A stretch of DNA of 44,076 bases. It comes from JBEHWX01 sp048498995 (lineage in GTDB: Bacteria > Bacteroidota > Ignavibacteria > OLB7). The DNA is taken from positions 1 through 44,076 of the forward strand of contig JBEHWX010000047.1 of assembly GCA_048498995.1 (NCBI GenBank), in the 5' to 3' direction. The notes beneath the pieces were generated by a model. That model saw nothing but the letters and a program-made list of their open reading frames with translations, had not been told where the DNA came from and did not search any database. This document shows positions 16,253-24,029 of the stretch, in pieces; the first letter of the stretch is position 1; every line of letters begins with the position of its first letter. Both the position numbers and the translations under genes were made by a program.

Positions 16253-17629
16253 TCAGGCGCTTATGCGCGCATACTCTTCAAGAAAGAGCGCAGCACTTTT
16301 TATGCCGCGATGATAATTCTTCAGGTTCATCTTCTCGTCCGGCGCGTGCGCGTTCTGGTCCGGCAGGCCGAATCCCATCAGCACCACGGGGGCGCCGAGG
16401 GCCCGCTCGAAGTCGAGCACGATCGGAATCGAGCCGCCGTTCCGAATCAGAAACGGCTTGACGCCGAAGGCCTGCTCCAGCGCGGCCAGCGCCGCCTTCA
16501 CCGGCGCCGAGTCGACCGGCGTGAGCGCCGGCGGGCCGCCGTGCAGCGCCACCACCTCGACGGTGACGCCGGCCGGCATATTCTCCTTCACGAACCGCTC
16601 GAGCTGGCGCCCGACCTCCTCCGGCGACTGGTCCGGCACCAGACGCATCGAGATCTTCGCCCCGGCCTTCGACGGCAGCACCGTCTTGGCTCCCTCCCCC
16701 TGATATCCGCCCCAGATGCCGCAGACATCGAGCGTCGGACGCGCCCAGAGGCGCTCCAGATCGGTGTAGCCCTCCTCGCCGACGGTGGCGGGGATCGAGA
16801 TCATCTTCTTGAACTCCTCCACCTGATACGGCAGGCGGCCGAGCTGCGCGCGCTCCTCCGGGCTCACGTCGATCACGTCGTCGTAGTAGCCCGGAAGCTG
16901 AATCCGTCCCTCCTCGTCCTTCATCTTCGCGATCATCGCGCAGAGGGCGTTGATCGGGTTGGCGACCGCGCCGCCGAACATGCCGCTGTGCAGATCGCGA
17001 TCGGCGCCGGTGACATGGATCTCGAAATAGGCGAGCCCACGCAGTCCGTAGGTGATCGACGGCATGTCGTAATCGTACATCGGCGTGTCGGAGATCATCA
17101 CCGCGTCGCAGGCCAGCAGCTCGCGGTGCGCCTCGATGAACGGGGCGAGATTCGGCGAGCCGACCTCCTCCTCACCCTCGATCAGGAGCTTCACGTTCAC
17201 CGGGAGGCTCCCCTTGGTGCGCATGATCGCCTCGAGGCTCTTGAAGTGGAGATGCACCTGCCCCTTGTCGTCGACCGAGCCGCGGGCGTAGATCTCGTCA
17301 CCGCGAACGGTCGGCTCGAACGGCGGAGCGGTCCAGAGCTCGACCGGATCGACCGGCTGCACGTCGTAGTGGCCGTAGATCAGCACGGTCGGCTTCCCCT
17401 CGGCGTGGAGCCACTCGGCGTAGACGATCGGGTGGCCGGGAGTCTCGAGGATCCGTACCCCCTCCATGCCGATGCGACGTGCCTCCTCGGCAACGTACTC
17501 GGCGGCGGCGCGGGTCTGCGCCGCGAAGGCCGGATCGGCCGAGATCGAGGGGATGCGGAGAAAGGTCTTCAGCTCATCGACGAAGCGCTCCGCGTTGTCG
17601 TCGATGTAGGTCAGGGTCTGGTCGTTCAT
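16253..17629 (-). CDS. M20 family dipeptidase / carboxypeptidase
   Basis: A 458-residue zinc-dependent M20 peptidase (dipeptidase type, as in the CNDP/DapE superfamily), which cleaves dipeptides or N-acyl amino acids. Metal-ligand motifs are intact: YGHYDVQPVDP (His and Asp, about residues 87-97), ARGSVDDKGQ (bridging Asp), LIEGEEEVGSPN (catalytic Glu and ligand Glu) and FGLPDQNAHAPDE near the C terminus (last His). The dimerisation domain contains the GADRDLHSG segment with the conserved His. Length is normal. The reading frame is open far upstream, but ATG 17629 (MNDQTLTYID) gives the family N terminus. It lies 62 bp downstream of der and has its own terminator. Confidence 0.92.
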   Translation of the reverse strand: MNDQTLTYIDDNAERFVDELKTFLRIPSISADPAFAAQTRAAAEYVAEEARRIGMEGVRILETPGHPIVYAEWLHAEGKPTVLIYGHYDVQPVDPVELWTAPPFEPTVRGDEIYARGSVDDKGQVHLHFKSLEAIMRTKGSLPVNVKLLIEGEEEVGSPNLAPFIEAHRELLACDAVMISDTPMYDYDMPSITYGLRGLAYFEIHVTGADRDLHSGMFGGAVANPINALCAMIAKMKDEEGRIQLPGYYDDVIDVSPEERAQLGRLPYQVEEFKKMISIPATVGEEGYTDLERLWARPTLDVCGIWGGYQGEGAKTVLPSKAGAKISMRLVPDQSPEEVGRQLERFVKENMPAGVTVEVVALHGGPPALTPVDSAPVKAALAALEQAFGVKPFLIRNGGSIPIVLDFERALGAPVVLMGFGLPDQNAHAPDEKMNLKNYHRGIKSAALFLEEYARISA

Positions 17630-17686
17630 GTGAAGTACGCGAGATGATGCTGCGTTGCTCCGGGACACTCCGGGGATGAGGCTACC

Positions 17687-17700
17687 GGGGACTACTCCCC
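17687..17700. terminator. Short hairpin overlapping the der stop codon
   Basis: Same 14-mer as at 11631-11644 (GGGGACTACTCCCC). On the coding strand the stem GGGGA/TCCCC encloses the TAG stop. Confidence 0.45.
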
Positions 17701-19020
17701 CTTTCGCCGGCTCTTGGCCTTGTAGACGAGCGTGAGCGGAACGCCGACGAAGCCGAACTGCTCCCGGATCACGCGCTCCAGGTAACGGGTATAGCTCTCC
17801 GGCACCAGCTCGGGATGGTTCGTGTAGCAGAGGAAGACCGGCGGCGCGGCCTGCGGCTGCTGGACGAAGTTGATCCGCAGATCGTAGCCCTTCACCGAGG
17901 GGGGCGGATGGTTCTTGATCGCCTCGAGAATCACGTCGTTCAGCTTGCTGGTCGAGATCCGCTTGCGACGCTCCTCGTTGACCGTCTTGGCAAGCTCGAT
18001 CACCTTGACCAGTCGCTGCTTGGTCTCGGCCGAGATGAAGACCACCGGCACGTAGCCGAAGGTCGGAAGCTTCTCGCGGATCTTGTCCTCGTAACGCTTG
18101 GACGTCATGGTCTCCTTCTCGAGAAGATCCCACTTGTTGACGGCGATGATCAGCCCCTTGCGCTTCTCGGCCGCCTCGACCAGGATCTTCCCATCCTGAT
18201 TCTCGAGCCCGGCCTCCGCGTCGATCACCAGCACGGCCACGTCGCAGCGCTCGATGGCGCGCGTGGTCCGGATGATCGAGAAGAGCTCGATCGACTCCTC
18301 GACCCGTTTCCGCTTGCGCAGGCCGGCGGTATCGATCAGCACGATCTCCTCGCCGTGAAAGCGGAGGATGCTGTCGATCGAGTCGCGCGTGGTGCCGGCG
18401 ATCGGGGTGACGATGGCGCGCTCCTGTCCGAGCAGGGCGTTGGTGATCGAGCTCTTGCCGACGTTCGGCCGGCCGATCAGCGCGATCTTCAGCGGACCAT
18501 CTCCCTCCTCCTCATCCGGATCGGAGGCGGGGAAGGATTCCGTGATCTCGTCGAGCAGGTCGCCGATGCCGCGGCCGTTGACCGCCGAGATGGTGTGCGG
18601 CTGGCCGAGGCCGAGCTCGTAGAAGATGACCGCCTCCTGCTCCAGCTTCTCGTTGTCGCACTTGTTGACCGCCAGCAGCACCTTCTTGCCGGCGCGGCGG
18701 AGCATCTCGGCGATATCGGTGTCGACCGGCATGATGCCGTCGCGGATATCGACGGCGAAGACGATCACGTCCGACTCCTCGACGGCGATCTCCACCTGCT
18801 CGCGGATCGCCATGGCGAACTGATCGGATTCGTCGGTGCTCAGACCGCCGGTATCGACCACGGAGAATTTCTTCCCGGCCCAGTCGGTCTCACCGTAGTG
18901 ACGATCGCGGGTAACGCCCGGAACCGCCTCGACGATCGCGTCACGACGTCCGAGTATTCTGTTGAAGAGCGTCGACTTACCGACGTTCGGCCGCCCCACC
19001 AGTGCGACGATTCGCTTCAT
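17692..19020 (-). CDS. der: Ribosome biogenesis GTPase Der (EngA)
   Basis: A 442-residue double GTPase needed for 50S ribosome assembly. Two complete G domains are visible. In the first, GRPNVGKSTLF, VVDTGGL and NKCD; in the second, GRPNVGKSSIT, LIDTAGLRKRKRV and NKWD. The C-terminal KH-like domain follows (from about residue 355, HPPPSVKGYDLRINFVQQ). Length matches the family. The start is ATG 19020 (MKRIVALVGRPNVGKST), with AGGACAGG just upstream as a usable Shine-Dalgarno sequence. It sits 141 bp downstream of the HIT gene on the same strand. Nothing unusual is seen apart from the hairpin overlapping its stop codon. Confidence 0.97.
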   Translation of the reverse strand: MKRIVALVGRPNVGKSTLFNRILGRRDAIVEAVPGVTRDRHYGETDWAGKKFSVVDTGGLSTDESDQFAMAIREQVEIAVEESDVIVFAVDIRDGIMPVDTDIAEMLRRAGKKVLLAVNKCDNEKLEQEAVIFYELGLGQPHTISAVNGRGIGDLLDEITESFPASDPDEEEGDGPLKIALIGRPNVGKSSITNALLGQERAIVTPIAGTTRDSIDSILRFHGEEIVLIDTAGLRKRKRVEESIELFSIIRTTRAIERCDVAVLVIDAEAGLENQDGKILVEAAEKRKGLIIAVNKWDLLEKETMTSKRYEDKIREKLPTFGYVPVVFISAETKQRLVKVIELAKTVNEERRKRISTSKLNDVILEAIKNHPPPSVKGYDLRINFVQQPQAAPPVFLCYTNHPELVPESYTRYLERVIREQFGFVGVPLTLVYKAKSRRKGE

Positions 19021-19161
19021 CCTGTCCTGCTTCGATTCGTGAATCTTCCATGCGTAATTATGCTTGCGCTCGTATCCGGCGCCTCGGCGTCCGGCGGAGC
19101 GTCTTCGTGGCGCGCGCTCCTTCGGGGCCGGCAATCGGCCGCGGAGCACCGTGCCCGGGGC

Positions 19162-19668
19162 TCAGCGCTGTCCGGCGAGAATCTCCCGGAGCGCCGCGCG
19201 GAGCTCGTCGTAGACCGTTTCCATGCTTTCGGAGATCACGCGCGTGTCGGCGAGCACCGGCATGAAGTTCGTGTCCCCGTTCCAGCGCGGAACGATGTGA
19301 AAGTGTACATGGTCCTCGAACGCGGCGCCGCCGGTTCTGCCGAGGTTGAGCCCGACGTTGATCCCGTGCGGCTTCATCGCCCGCCTGACCACCGCGACGC
19401 CGAGGCGCACCAGGCGCATCAGCTCGGCGGAATCCTCCTCCTCCAGCTCCAGCAGATCGCCGGTCTGGCGCACCGGCACCACCAGCAGATGCCCGGCGTT
19501 GTAGGGATAGCGGTTCAGAATGATGAAGGCCCGCTCGCCACGATGGAGCAGAAAGTTCTCCTCATCCTTCTCCGGCGCCTCCCAGGCGCCGAGAAACGGA
19601 CTGCCCGTCTCCCCGCCGGAGTGTGCCTTGATGAACTGCGAGCGCCACGGTGACCAGAGTCGATCCAT
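19162..19668 (-). CDS. HIT-domain nucleotide hydrolase/phosphorylase
   Basis: A 168-residue HIT-family protein resembling bacterial AP4A phosphorylases. It opens MDRLWSPWRSQFI, as these proteins do. The mid-region has NRYPYNAGHLLVVPVRQ, and the catalytic histidine triad is HVHFHIVPRW (about residues 119-128), followed by the NGDTNFMPVL extension seen in AP4A phosphorylases. It probably acts on diadenosine polyphosphates in the cytoplasm, but the natural substrate is inferred. The ATG lacks a Shine-Dalgarno sequence; TAACTTCG ends seven bases before it, a possible -7 promoter element giving a leaderless message. Confidence 0.88.
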   Translation of the reverse strand: MDRLWSPWRSQFIKAHSGGETGSPFLGAWEAPEKDEENFLLHRGERAFIILNRYPYNAGHLLVVPVRQTGDLLELEEEDSAELMRLVRLGVAVVRRAMKPHGINVGLNLGRTGGAAFEDHVHFHIVPRWNGDTNFMPVLADTRVISESMETVYDELRAALREILAGQR

Positions 19669-19675
19669 AAGAAGG

Positions 19676-19683
19676 CGAAGTTA
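19676..19683 (-). promoter_or_regulatory. Candidate -7 promoter element of the HIT gene
   Basis: TAACTTCG on the minus strand, one mismatch from TAnnTTTG, ending seven bases before the ATG. No convincing -33 element. Inference only. Confidence 0.25.
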
Positions 19684-19766
19684 CGAATCCGCGGCCGATA
19701 GCCAGACCGGATGTTGTGAGGCGACGTATCGGCGCGCACGGTCCCGCTTCGCGATCGGCGCGGAGC

Positions 19767-20573
19767 TCAGCGGCGCGGCAGCGCGGCGGGATCGAGACCG
19801 AAGAGGTGCTCGAGCATCCGCTCGCGACGATCCGGGTCGAGCTCGGTCCGCCTGACCGAATTCCCCTTGAACACCGTGAGCGTAGCTCCCACCAGCTCCG
19901 CCACCCCCTCCTCCGTCGCGATCCTGACGCGGGCTCCGCTCACCGTCGCCTCGGCGATGGCCTGCTCGTCGAAGCTCGCCCCGATCCGTTCGAGCATCGC
20001 CGGCGGCACCGGCTCGGCGACCACGTCGACGATGGAGATGCCGGTTCGCGGTCCGCTGGTTTCGAGCCGCCAGCGTCCGGGGGCGACGGAGGCGACCGAG
20101 ATTCGCGCGAGACGTCCGGCGCTCTCGGCGCCATCGACGAGCAGTATCGGCCCGAGCGCCGGCAGGTGATGTCCCACGTCGAGCAGGTGCGGCACGCCGT
20201 CGATCGGGACCATTAGGAGAAGTCCGACGGGGGCGGCATCGGGATCCGAGCCGGGCTCGACGGCCGCGACCGGATCGACGGTGAAGCCGAGATCGCGGAG
20301 GAGCCATGCGAAGAGAAGGTTCAGCTCGTGCGGGGCGCCCCCGCGCGAGGAGGAGACGAGCTTCCCGAAGAGGGCTCCCTCCCGCGTGGTCGAGCGAAGT
20401 CCGGCGGCGGCATCGAAGGTCTCGAGCGGGATCGACAGGAGGTGACGCTGCTGGAGATGGCCGAGGTGATCGAAGTCGGAGAGGAACGCACCGACGGCGC
20501 CGATCCGCTTCAGATAAGCGCGCCGCTCGGTCCGGCCGAGGCCGCCGGGTCTGACTTCAAGTGGAATGTACAT
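19767..20573 (-). CDS. NAT-fold protein lacking the catalytic cysteine
   Basis: A 268-residue homologue of arylamine N-acetyltransferase. The N-terminal region (AYLKRIGAV through HLQQRHLLSIPLETFD) and the segment after the active site (NLLFAWLLRDLGFTVDPVAAV) follow the NAT pattern. The family active-site motif RGGxCxExN is here RGGAPHELN (residues 77-85): Arg, both Gly, Glu and Asn are kept but the nucleophile Cys is Pro81. The catalytic His position of the family falls in APVGLLLMV and appears to be Gly, while the Asp is kept in LLDVG (Asp132). Acetyl transfer by the usual Cys-His-Asp mechanism is therefore impossible. It may be a binding protein or carry another chemistry. It is the first gene of the leftward group, divergent from nuoF. 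Confidence 0.72.
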   Translation of the reverse strand: MYIPLEVRPGGLGRTERRAYLKRIGAVGAFLSDFDHLGHLQQRHLLSIPLETFDAAAGLRSTTREGALFGKLVSSSRGGAPHELNLLFAWLLRDLGFTVDPVAAVEPGSDPDAAPVGLLLMVPIDGVPHLLDVGHHLPALGPILLVDGAESAGRLARISVASVAPGRWRLETSGPRTGISIVDVVAEPVPPAMLERIGASFDEQAIAEATVSGARVRIATEEGVAELVGATLTVFKGNSVRRTELDPDRRERMLEHLFGLDPAALPRR

Positions 20574-20609
20574 GGGTCGGCTCCGGGGAGCGAGAGATCA
20601 TCGGCGCGG

Positions 20610-20637
20610 GCCGGTGGCCGGTCGCCGGTGGCCGGCC
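20610..20637. repeat. 14-bp tandem duplication upstream of nuoF
   Basis: Two adjacent copies of GCCGGTGGCCGGTC, the second with one change, in the divergent spacer between the NAT-like gene and nuoF. Confidence 0.75.
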
Positions 20638-20710
20638 GCGTCAGATCGCAACGTTTTGTCATCTCCGGACGGGCTCGCGCCGGCGGGCTGTACCAGATCG
20701 CTCAAACTTG

Positions 20711-20740
20711 CGTAAGTTTACGTCTTCACCGTTGTGTGAA
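20711..20740. promoter_or_regulatory. Two adjacent dyads upstream of nuoF
   Basis: CGTAA-GT-TTACG (20711-20722) and TTCAC-N6-GTGAA (20725-20740) lie side by side about 100-130 bp before the nuoF start, in the most AT-rich part of the spacer. They could be operator sites or overlap the promoter. TAAGTTTA inside the first dyad is one base from TAnnTTTG. No regulator is identified. Confidence 0.35.
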
Positions 20741-20841
20741 GGTGTATACGGCCCATACGGATACGCCTCACGTCCTTCCGCTCCGTCCGAGGGGACATCG
20801 TGCCGGAGCGATGCAGACTTCAATCGGTAATCGGTTCGACC

Positions 20842-22197
20842 ATGCCAAAGCTTTCAGAGCAGAACTTCCCGAAGCTGATCCTCCCGGAGATCGAGAACCT
20901 CCATCGCCTCGACGTCTATCGCGCCAACGGCGGCTATGAGATGTACCGCAAGGCGCTCACGATGGGGCAGAACGACGTGATCGAAGAGGTCAAGCGCTCC
21001 GGCCTTCGCGGCCGTGGCGGCGCCTGTTTCCCGACCGGCCTGAAGTGGAGCTTCATGCCCAAGGGGGACGACAAGCCGAAGTATCTCGCGATCAACGGTG
21101 ACGAGTCGGAGCCGGGCTCCTTCAAGGATCGCGTGATCCTCGAGAAGAACCCGCACCTGCTGATCGAGGGAATCCTGATCGCCGGCTACGCGATGGGAAT
21201 CCGCGCCGCGTTCATCTACATCCGTGGCGAGTATCACCGCTGGGTGGCCCTGATGCAGCAGGCGGTCGAGGATGCCTACGCGGCGGGGCTGATCGGACCG
21301 AAGATGAAGGAGACCTTCGGCGGCAACTACACGATGGACATCGTGGTGCACAAGGGGGCCGGCGCCTACATCTGCGGCGAGGAATCGTCGCTGATGAACT
21401 CCCTGGAGGGAGATCGCGCCTATCCCCGCGTGAAGCCTCCGTTCCCCGCGCAGCGCGGCCTCTGGGGCATGCCGACCACGATCAACAACGTCGAGACGAT
21501 CGCCAACGTCCCGGTGATCCTCCGGATGGGAGGCGAGGCGTTCTCGAAGATCGGCGCCGAGAAGCATCCCGGCACCGCCCTGTTCGGCATCTCCGGCCAC
21601 GTCAACAAGCCGGGCGTCTACGAGCTGCCGACCGGCCTTCCGCTGACCGACATCATCGAGGATATCGCCGGCGGCATTCCCGGCGGCAAGAAGATCAAGG
21701 CGGTGATCCCGGGTGGAAGCTCGATGCCGATCCTCCGCGGCGATCAGCTCGAGGGAATTCTGATGGACGCCGAGAGCCTGAAGGCGGCCGGATCGGCCAT
21801 CGGCACCGGCGGCATCATCGTGATGGACGAGGATACCGACCTGGCGCACATGCTCCGTCGTCTGATCCACTTCTACCATCACGAGTCGTGCGGCCAGTGC
21901 ACCCCCTGCCGCGAGGGATGCGGCTGGCTCGAGAAGGTGCTGGCCCGCGTCGACAACGGCGAGGCCACCTCGACCGATCTCGATCTGCTGATCGATATCG
22001 CCAACAACATCGAGGGGAACACGATCTGCGCGCTCGGCGACGCCGCGGCGTGGCCCACCCGCTTCACGATCACCCGCTTCCGCGAGGAGTTCGAGTCGCG
22101 CGTGAAGCAGACGGTGGATCTGCCGGTGCTCAACATCGTCCACTCCTTCCGTCCGATGGGAGAGACCAACGGCGCCACCGCGCCGAAGGTCCACTGA
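20842..22197 (+). CDS. nuoF: NADH-quinone oxidoreductase subunit F
   Basis: A 451-residue 51-kDa-type subunit of complex I, which oxidises NADH with FMN and passes electrons to a 4Fe-4S cluster. The NADH/FMN loops are GRGGACFPTGLKW (about residues 51-63) and GAGAYICGEESSLMNSLEG. Cluster N3 ligands are in ESCGQCTPCREG plus a fourth Cys in NTICALGDA. The ATG at 20842 gives the usual family N terminus, and no Shine-Dalgarno sequence precedes it. It stands alone: the gene before is divergent and the gene after converges across a strong terminator. No nuoE or nuoG lies in the window, so the other NADH-module genes must be elsewhere or this subunit serves another NADH-dependent enzyme such as a hydrogenase. 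Confidence 0.95.
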   Translation: MPKLSEQNFPKLILPEIENLHRLDVYRANGGYEMYRKALTMGQNDVIEEVKRSGLRGRGGACFPTGLKWSFMPKGDDKPKYLAINGDESEPGSFKDRVILEKNPHLLIEGILIAGYAMGIRAAFIYIRGEYHRWVALMQQAVEDAYAAGLIGPKMKETFGGNYTMDIVVHKGAGAYICGEESSLMNSLEGDRAYPRVKPPFPAQRGLWGMPTTINNVETIANVPVILRMGGEAFSKIGAEKHPGTALFGISGHVNKPGVYELPTGLPLTDIIEDIAGGIPGGKKIKAVIPGGSSMPILRGDQLEGILMDAESLKAAGSAIGTGGIIVMDEDTDLAHMLRRLIHFYHHESCGQCTPCREGCGWLEKVLARVDNGEATSTDLDLLIDIANNIEGNTICALGDAAAWPTRFTITRFREEFESRVKQTVDLPVLNIVHSFRPMGETNGATAPKVH

Positions 22198-22246
22198 CGA
22201 AGACTCCCGCGCAACGGGCCGCATGGCGCGGCAGACATGAGATAAC

Positions 22247-22289
22247 ACGAGAACGGGTCCGATCGAGCTTCGATCGGACCCGTTCTCGT
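22247..22289. terminator. 20-bp perfect hairpin after nuoF
   Basis: A perfect 20-bp inverted repeat (22247-22266 and 22270-22289) with a three-base loop (GCT), 50 bp after the nuoF stop. Only TT follows. It probably terminates nuoF and may act in both directions between the converging genes. Confidence 0.8.
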
Positions 22290-22311
22290 TGCAGGCCTCG
22301 CTGTCTACGCA

Positions 22312-22327
22312 ACGTGCATATGCACGT
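22312..22327. other. 16-bp perfect palindrome
   Basis: ACGTGCATATGCACGT, an uninterrupted palindrome in the spacer between the converging nuoF and YIP1-like genes, 23 bp past the nuoF terminator. Function unknown. Confidence 0.6.
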
Positions 22328-22368
22328 CGGTAGGCGCACATCTTTAGCGTGCGCGCTCTTCCACGCGT

Positions 22369-22390
22369 GGGCGGCCACGGAGGGCCGCCC
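22369..22390 (-). terminator. Hairpin downstream of the YIP1-like gene
   Basis: GGGCGGCC (22369-22376) and GGCCGCCC (22383-22390) around a six-base loop, about 60 bp beyond the stop of the minus-strand gene. No T tract. Confidence 0.45.
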
Positions 22391-22451
22391 CCACATCACC
22401 ATCGTCTCGCGACCTCACATCATCTCCCGCCATCCTCTCACGCGGCGCGCA

Positions 22452-23267
22452 TCAGGCGCCGAAGCCGACGAGGGAGCCGATGTAGGCGAAGAACGCGGCG
22501 CCGCAGGTCCACACCAGGGCCCAGACAACAGTGGCCTTTCCCCACGAGGTCTTGGCGATCGCGGCGATGCCGATGCCGCAGACGGCCATCCACCAGAGAA
22601 CGAAGGGATTGGTGAGCGAATGCATCACCGAGGCGAGCACCGGGTTGTCCGGCTTGGCGAAGAACGTTGCATCGATGGCGAAATCGGGATTGCCGGTCAC
22701 GTAGAGTCCGATGAACTGAAGGATGGTGGCGACGCCGGAGATGATGCCGGCCAGGCAGAGGGCAGCCACTCCGGTCTTGTAGGTCAGCCTCGTATCCTGA
22801 TCGGTCTGAAGCACTCGCGCCACCGCGAAGAAGATTGCTCCCAGAATGAGGACCATCAGCGGCGCGACGATCAGGGCACCGACGAGTCCGAAGAGGAGGA
22901 AGCGATTGCCGCTCGGCTGCTGATCGAAGTACTTGATGGTCTCCTCGTACTGCTTGTCGCTGATCTCCCCCTTGTCGTGGCGCTGCTCCACCTTCTCCCG
23001 TTGTTTGTCCATCTGCTTCCGCATGATCTCCGGGTTCGAGGTGTTGGCCACGGTGCCGAAGATGGCGACGATCAGGGTAAAGACGATTCCCAGACCGATG
23101 ATGCCTCCGAGGCGCTGCGAACCGAGCAGATTGGCGAAGGCCTCGCGCGGGGCGCTGAAGACCATCGCGAACCGCTCGAGGGGTGTGGGCTCCTCCTCCG
23201 GGAGCATCTGATCGTCCGACTCGGGATCGGCTCCTTCACGCGATGATTGAAGGTCGTACTGGTTCAT
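22452..23267 (-). CDS. YIP1-like multispanning membrane protein
   Basis: A 271-residue integral membrane protein. An acidic, soluble N terminus of about 45 residues is followed by TPLERFAMVFSAPREAFANLLG, the PRexF-type segment that opens bacterial YIP1-domain proteins. After it come five or so hydrophobic helices, with a charged KQMDKQREKVEQRHDKGEIS loop between the first and second. No catalytic motif is seen and the function of bacterial YIP1 proteins is unknown. The frame is open upstream to 23396, but ATG 23267 (MNQYDLQSS) avoids the dyad-rich upstream region. Two strong dyads 55-90 bp upstream could be operators. It stands alone between nuoF and the transglycosylase gene. Confidence 0.72.
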   Translation of the reverse strand: MNQYDLQSSREGADPESDDQMLPEEEPTPLERFAMVFSAPREAFANLLGSQRLGGIIGLGIVFTLIVAIFGTVANTSNPEIMRKQMDKQREKVEQRHDKGEISDKQYEETIKYFDQQPSGNRFLLFGLVGALIVAPLMVLILGAIFFAVARVLQTDQDTRLTYKTGVAALCLAGIISGVATILQFIGLYVTGNPDFAIDATFFAKPDNPVLASVMHSLTNPFVLWWMAVCGIGIAAIAKTSWGKATVVWALVWTCGAAFFAYIGSLVGFGA

Positions 23268-23322
23268 GATAAAGTACCGGTGTAGATGAGTGAACGGAGT
23301 ATTCGATGCTCCTTTGGGATGC

Positions 23323-23355
23323 CACGAAATTCGTGATGTGTCACCGAAGTGACAC
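23323..23355 (-). promoter_or_regulatory. Paired dyads upstream of the YIP1-like gene
   Basis: CACGAA-A-TTCGTG (23323-23335) and GTGTCAC-CGAA-GTGACAC (23338-23355) are perfect dyads two bases apart, 56-88 bp before the ATG. They look like operator sites; the second could also fold as a hairpin. Confidence 0.45.
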
Positions 23356-23640
23356 GTTTTCTTCATGCGGACCGGCAGTACGCGGGAGCGCGCCAAAGGT
23401 TGCTTTCCGGAGGTCCCGCCGGCGGGTCCGGCCGAGGCTCACGGAGGGGTTGGATGACGCGAACATGACAAAAAATTAAGCGTTTATGCGGGTTTGCGGG
23501 CGTCCGCGACTGTTGATTCGATGCCGAACGGATCGTATGTTTTCGGCCGTTCCGGCTCCGCGAATCATACCCTCCGCCGAGCGCCCGAATATTACAGCAT
23601 TGTCAGCAAGTAATTTCATCGGCCCCCCTTTCGGCGACAG

Positions 23641-23648
23641 TATCTTTG
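23641..23648 (+). promoter_or_regulatory. TAnnTTTG-type -7 element
   Basis: TATCTTTG, an exact match to the Bacteroidota-type -7 box, 381 bases before the transglycosylase start. A TTTC 23 bases upstream is a weak -33 candidate. Confidence 0.35.
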
Positions 23649-24029
23649 CCTCGCTTTTTGATGACGCGGTCTCCACATCCGATGGAGGCCACCCGCAGAC
23701 GACTCGCCCCGTGTCGTGACGTGATCTGGCCGGAGAACAGGCTTCAGCGACGAAGAACAGCGAACGCAAACGGTGATACAGCGCATCCGACACGACGTAT
23801 CAGGATATCGATCACTGCCAGACCCCGATCGTGGGAGTAGGACCCCGTAGGGCAGACACGATGGTAGGAGGCTCCCCGCCTCGCCGACTCACATTCGCGG
23901 CCGGTCCGCCCAGATGTGAGAAGCCAAGTCCCCGGAAGCACGCGACCGGACGCCGTTGCGTTCGAAGCTCTTCCGAATCCAAGTGAAACCGACGAGCACG
24001 ATTCGTTCATAAAGACTGGAATACAGCCT

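Larger units (their letters stand above)
23268..24029. other. 762-bp gene-free spacer
   Basis: The largest spacer in the window, between the divergent YIP1-like and MltD-like genes. Short open frames on both strands have no recognisable content. Its left end carries two dyads next to the YIP1-like gene. AT-rich patches occur near 23464-23490. A perfect TATCTTTG (23641-23648) on the plus strand could start a roughly 380-base leader of the transglycosylase gene or a separate small RNA. Bases 23800-23880 contain self-complementary segments (CTGCC and GGGCAG flanking CCCCGATCG). I recognise no known RNA family. Confidence 0.5.

Noticed and set aside
23476..23793. 105-codon minus-strand frame in the large spacer
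   Set aside because: No motifs, atypical composition and no ribosome binding site; likely chance.
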